The position numbers and the translations under genes are program-made. Below the pieces are notes generated by a model. That model made no database searches. It was not told the DNA's origin and was given only the letters and a program-made list of their open reading frames with translations. Below, piece by piece: positions 5,211 to 5,431 of a DNA stretch of 5,431 nucleotides. This DNA is from Armatimonadota bacterium (lineage in GTDB: Bacteria > Armatimonadota > Fimbriimonadia > Fimbriimonadales > Fimbriimonadaceae), in NCBI GenBank assembly GCA_003516955.1, contig DPBN01000034.1, positions 1 to 5,431 on the forward strand, written 5' to 3'. The stretch's first letter is position 1, and every line of letters begins with the position of its first letter.

Positions 5211-5431
5211 TCAGCGCTCGGGCTGGAGCCGCCGCCGGAGCCACTCGTACCAGCGCTCCAGCCCGAGGCCCGTCTTCGCGCTGACCTCCAGCACGTCGGC
5301 CTGGGGGGCGACGCCGCGCACCGCCTCCAGAGCCTCGTCCTGCCGGAACTCCACGGCCTCGGCGAGGTCGATCTTCGTGACGAGAACCAGATCGGCGGTC
5401 TTGAACAGCGTCGGATACTTGAGCGGCTTGT
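5211..5431 (-). CDS. hypB: Hydrogenase nickel-incorporation GTPase HypB, C-terminal part
   Basis: Only the last 72 complete residues are in the window; the gene continues past the right edge, where its start lies. They begin with K-P-L-K-Y-P-T-L-F-K-T-A-D-L, which matches the region after the switch of HypB. T-K-I-D is the G4 guanine-binding motif and V-S-A-K-T-G the G5 motif, and the end L-E-R-W-Y-E-W-L is typical of HypB. HypB uses GTP hydrolysis, with HypA, to insert nickel into the large subunit of [NiFe]-hydrogenases. UreG, the related urease GTPase, has a different C-terminal sequence, so HypB is preferred. Other hyp genes would be expected outside the window to the right. The stop TGA (5211-5213) is 3 bases from the ThuA-like stop. 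Confidence 0.85.
   Translation of the reverse strand, partial: KPLKYPTLFKTADLVLVTKIDLAEAVEFRQDEALEAVRGVAPQADVLEVSAKTGLGLERWYEWLRRRLQPER
5217..5267 (+). terminator. Stem-loop at the convergent ThuA/hypB ends
   Basis: Bases 5217-5229 and 5255-5267 are a perfect 13-base inverted repeat (CTCGGGCTGGAGC and its complement) with a 25-base loop, starting 10 bases after the ThuA-like stop and inside the last codons of hypB. It could end or slow transcription from the left, but there is no T-run after the stem, so it is not a canonical intrinsic terminator. The coding sequence of hypB may account for it by chance. Confidence 0.35.

Overview
This is a G+C-rich bacterial window with six densely packed protein genes, plus the tail of a seventh at the right edge. 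The type II-secretion/prepilin-like protein with a Cys-Ile-Ser-Asn-Leu start to its globular domain, the DUF4139 protein, the ThuA-like protein and the repeat-rich surface-type protein together suggest Armatimonadota (Fimbriimonadia-like) or a planctomycete-type lineage. This is an inference from protein style only; there is no rRNA or other marker gene here.

Layout. Positions 1-1410 (+) hold the 3' end of a gene for a two-part protein: an array of 27-28-residue G-x-D-x-Y repeats, then HEAT-like helical repeats. It meets, tail to tail with overlapping stop codons, a minus-strand gene (1407-2957) for a secreted DUF4139-family protein. A 160-base divergent intergenic region (2958-3117) carries strong Shine-Dalgarno sites at both ends and a run of nine C. 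To its right, on the plus strand, is a tight cluster: a small Cys-rich exported peptide (3118-3336), a single-pass membrane protein with a HEAT-like C-terminus (3350-3862) and a prepilin-like protein (3846-4481, overlapping its predecessor by 17 bases). A ThuA-like gene (4530-5207) follows after a 48-base gap. It converges, with a 3-base gap, on the 3' end of a minus-strand hypB (5211-5431), the GTPase of [NiFe]-hydrogenase maturation.

How the genes may work together. The three genes at 3118-4481 look like one transcription unit for envelope or surface proteins: exported peptide, anchored helical-repeat protein and pseudopilin-like protein. ThuA and hypB look like ordinary cytoplasmic metabolic genes and need not be related to that cluster. 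No mobile element, CRISPR array, tRNA or rRNA was seen.

The most interesting point is the Cys-rich peptide. Its reading frame stops at a TAG (3334-3336) but continues in the same frame for 14 codons with two more cysteines in a C-x3-C motif, then stops at 3379-3381. That second stop lies just before a GTG with its own Shine-Dalgarno site for the next gene. Either a recent nonsense mutation or sequence error, or stop-codon readthrough, would explain this.
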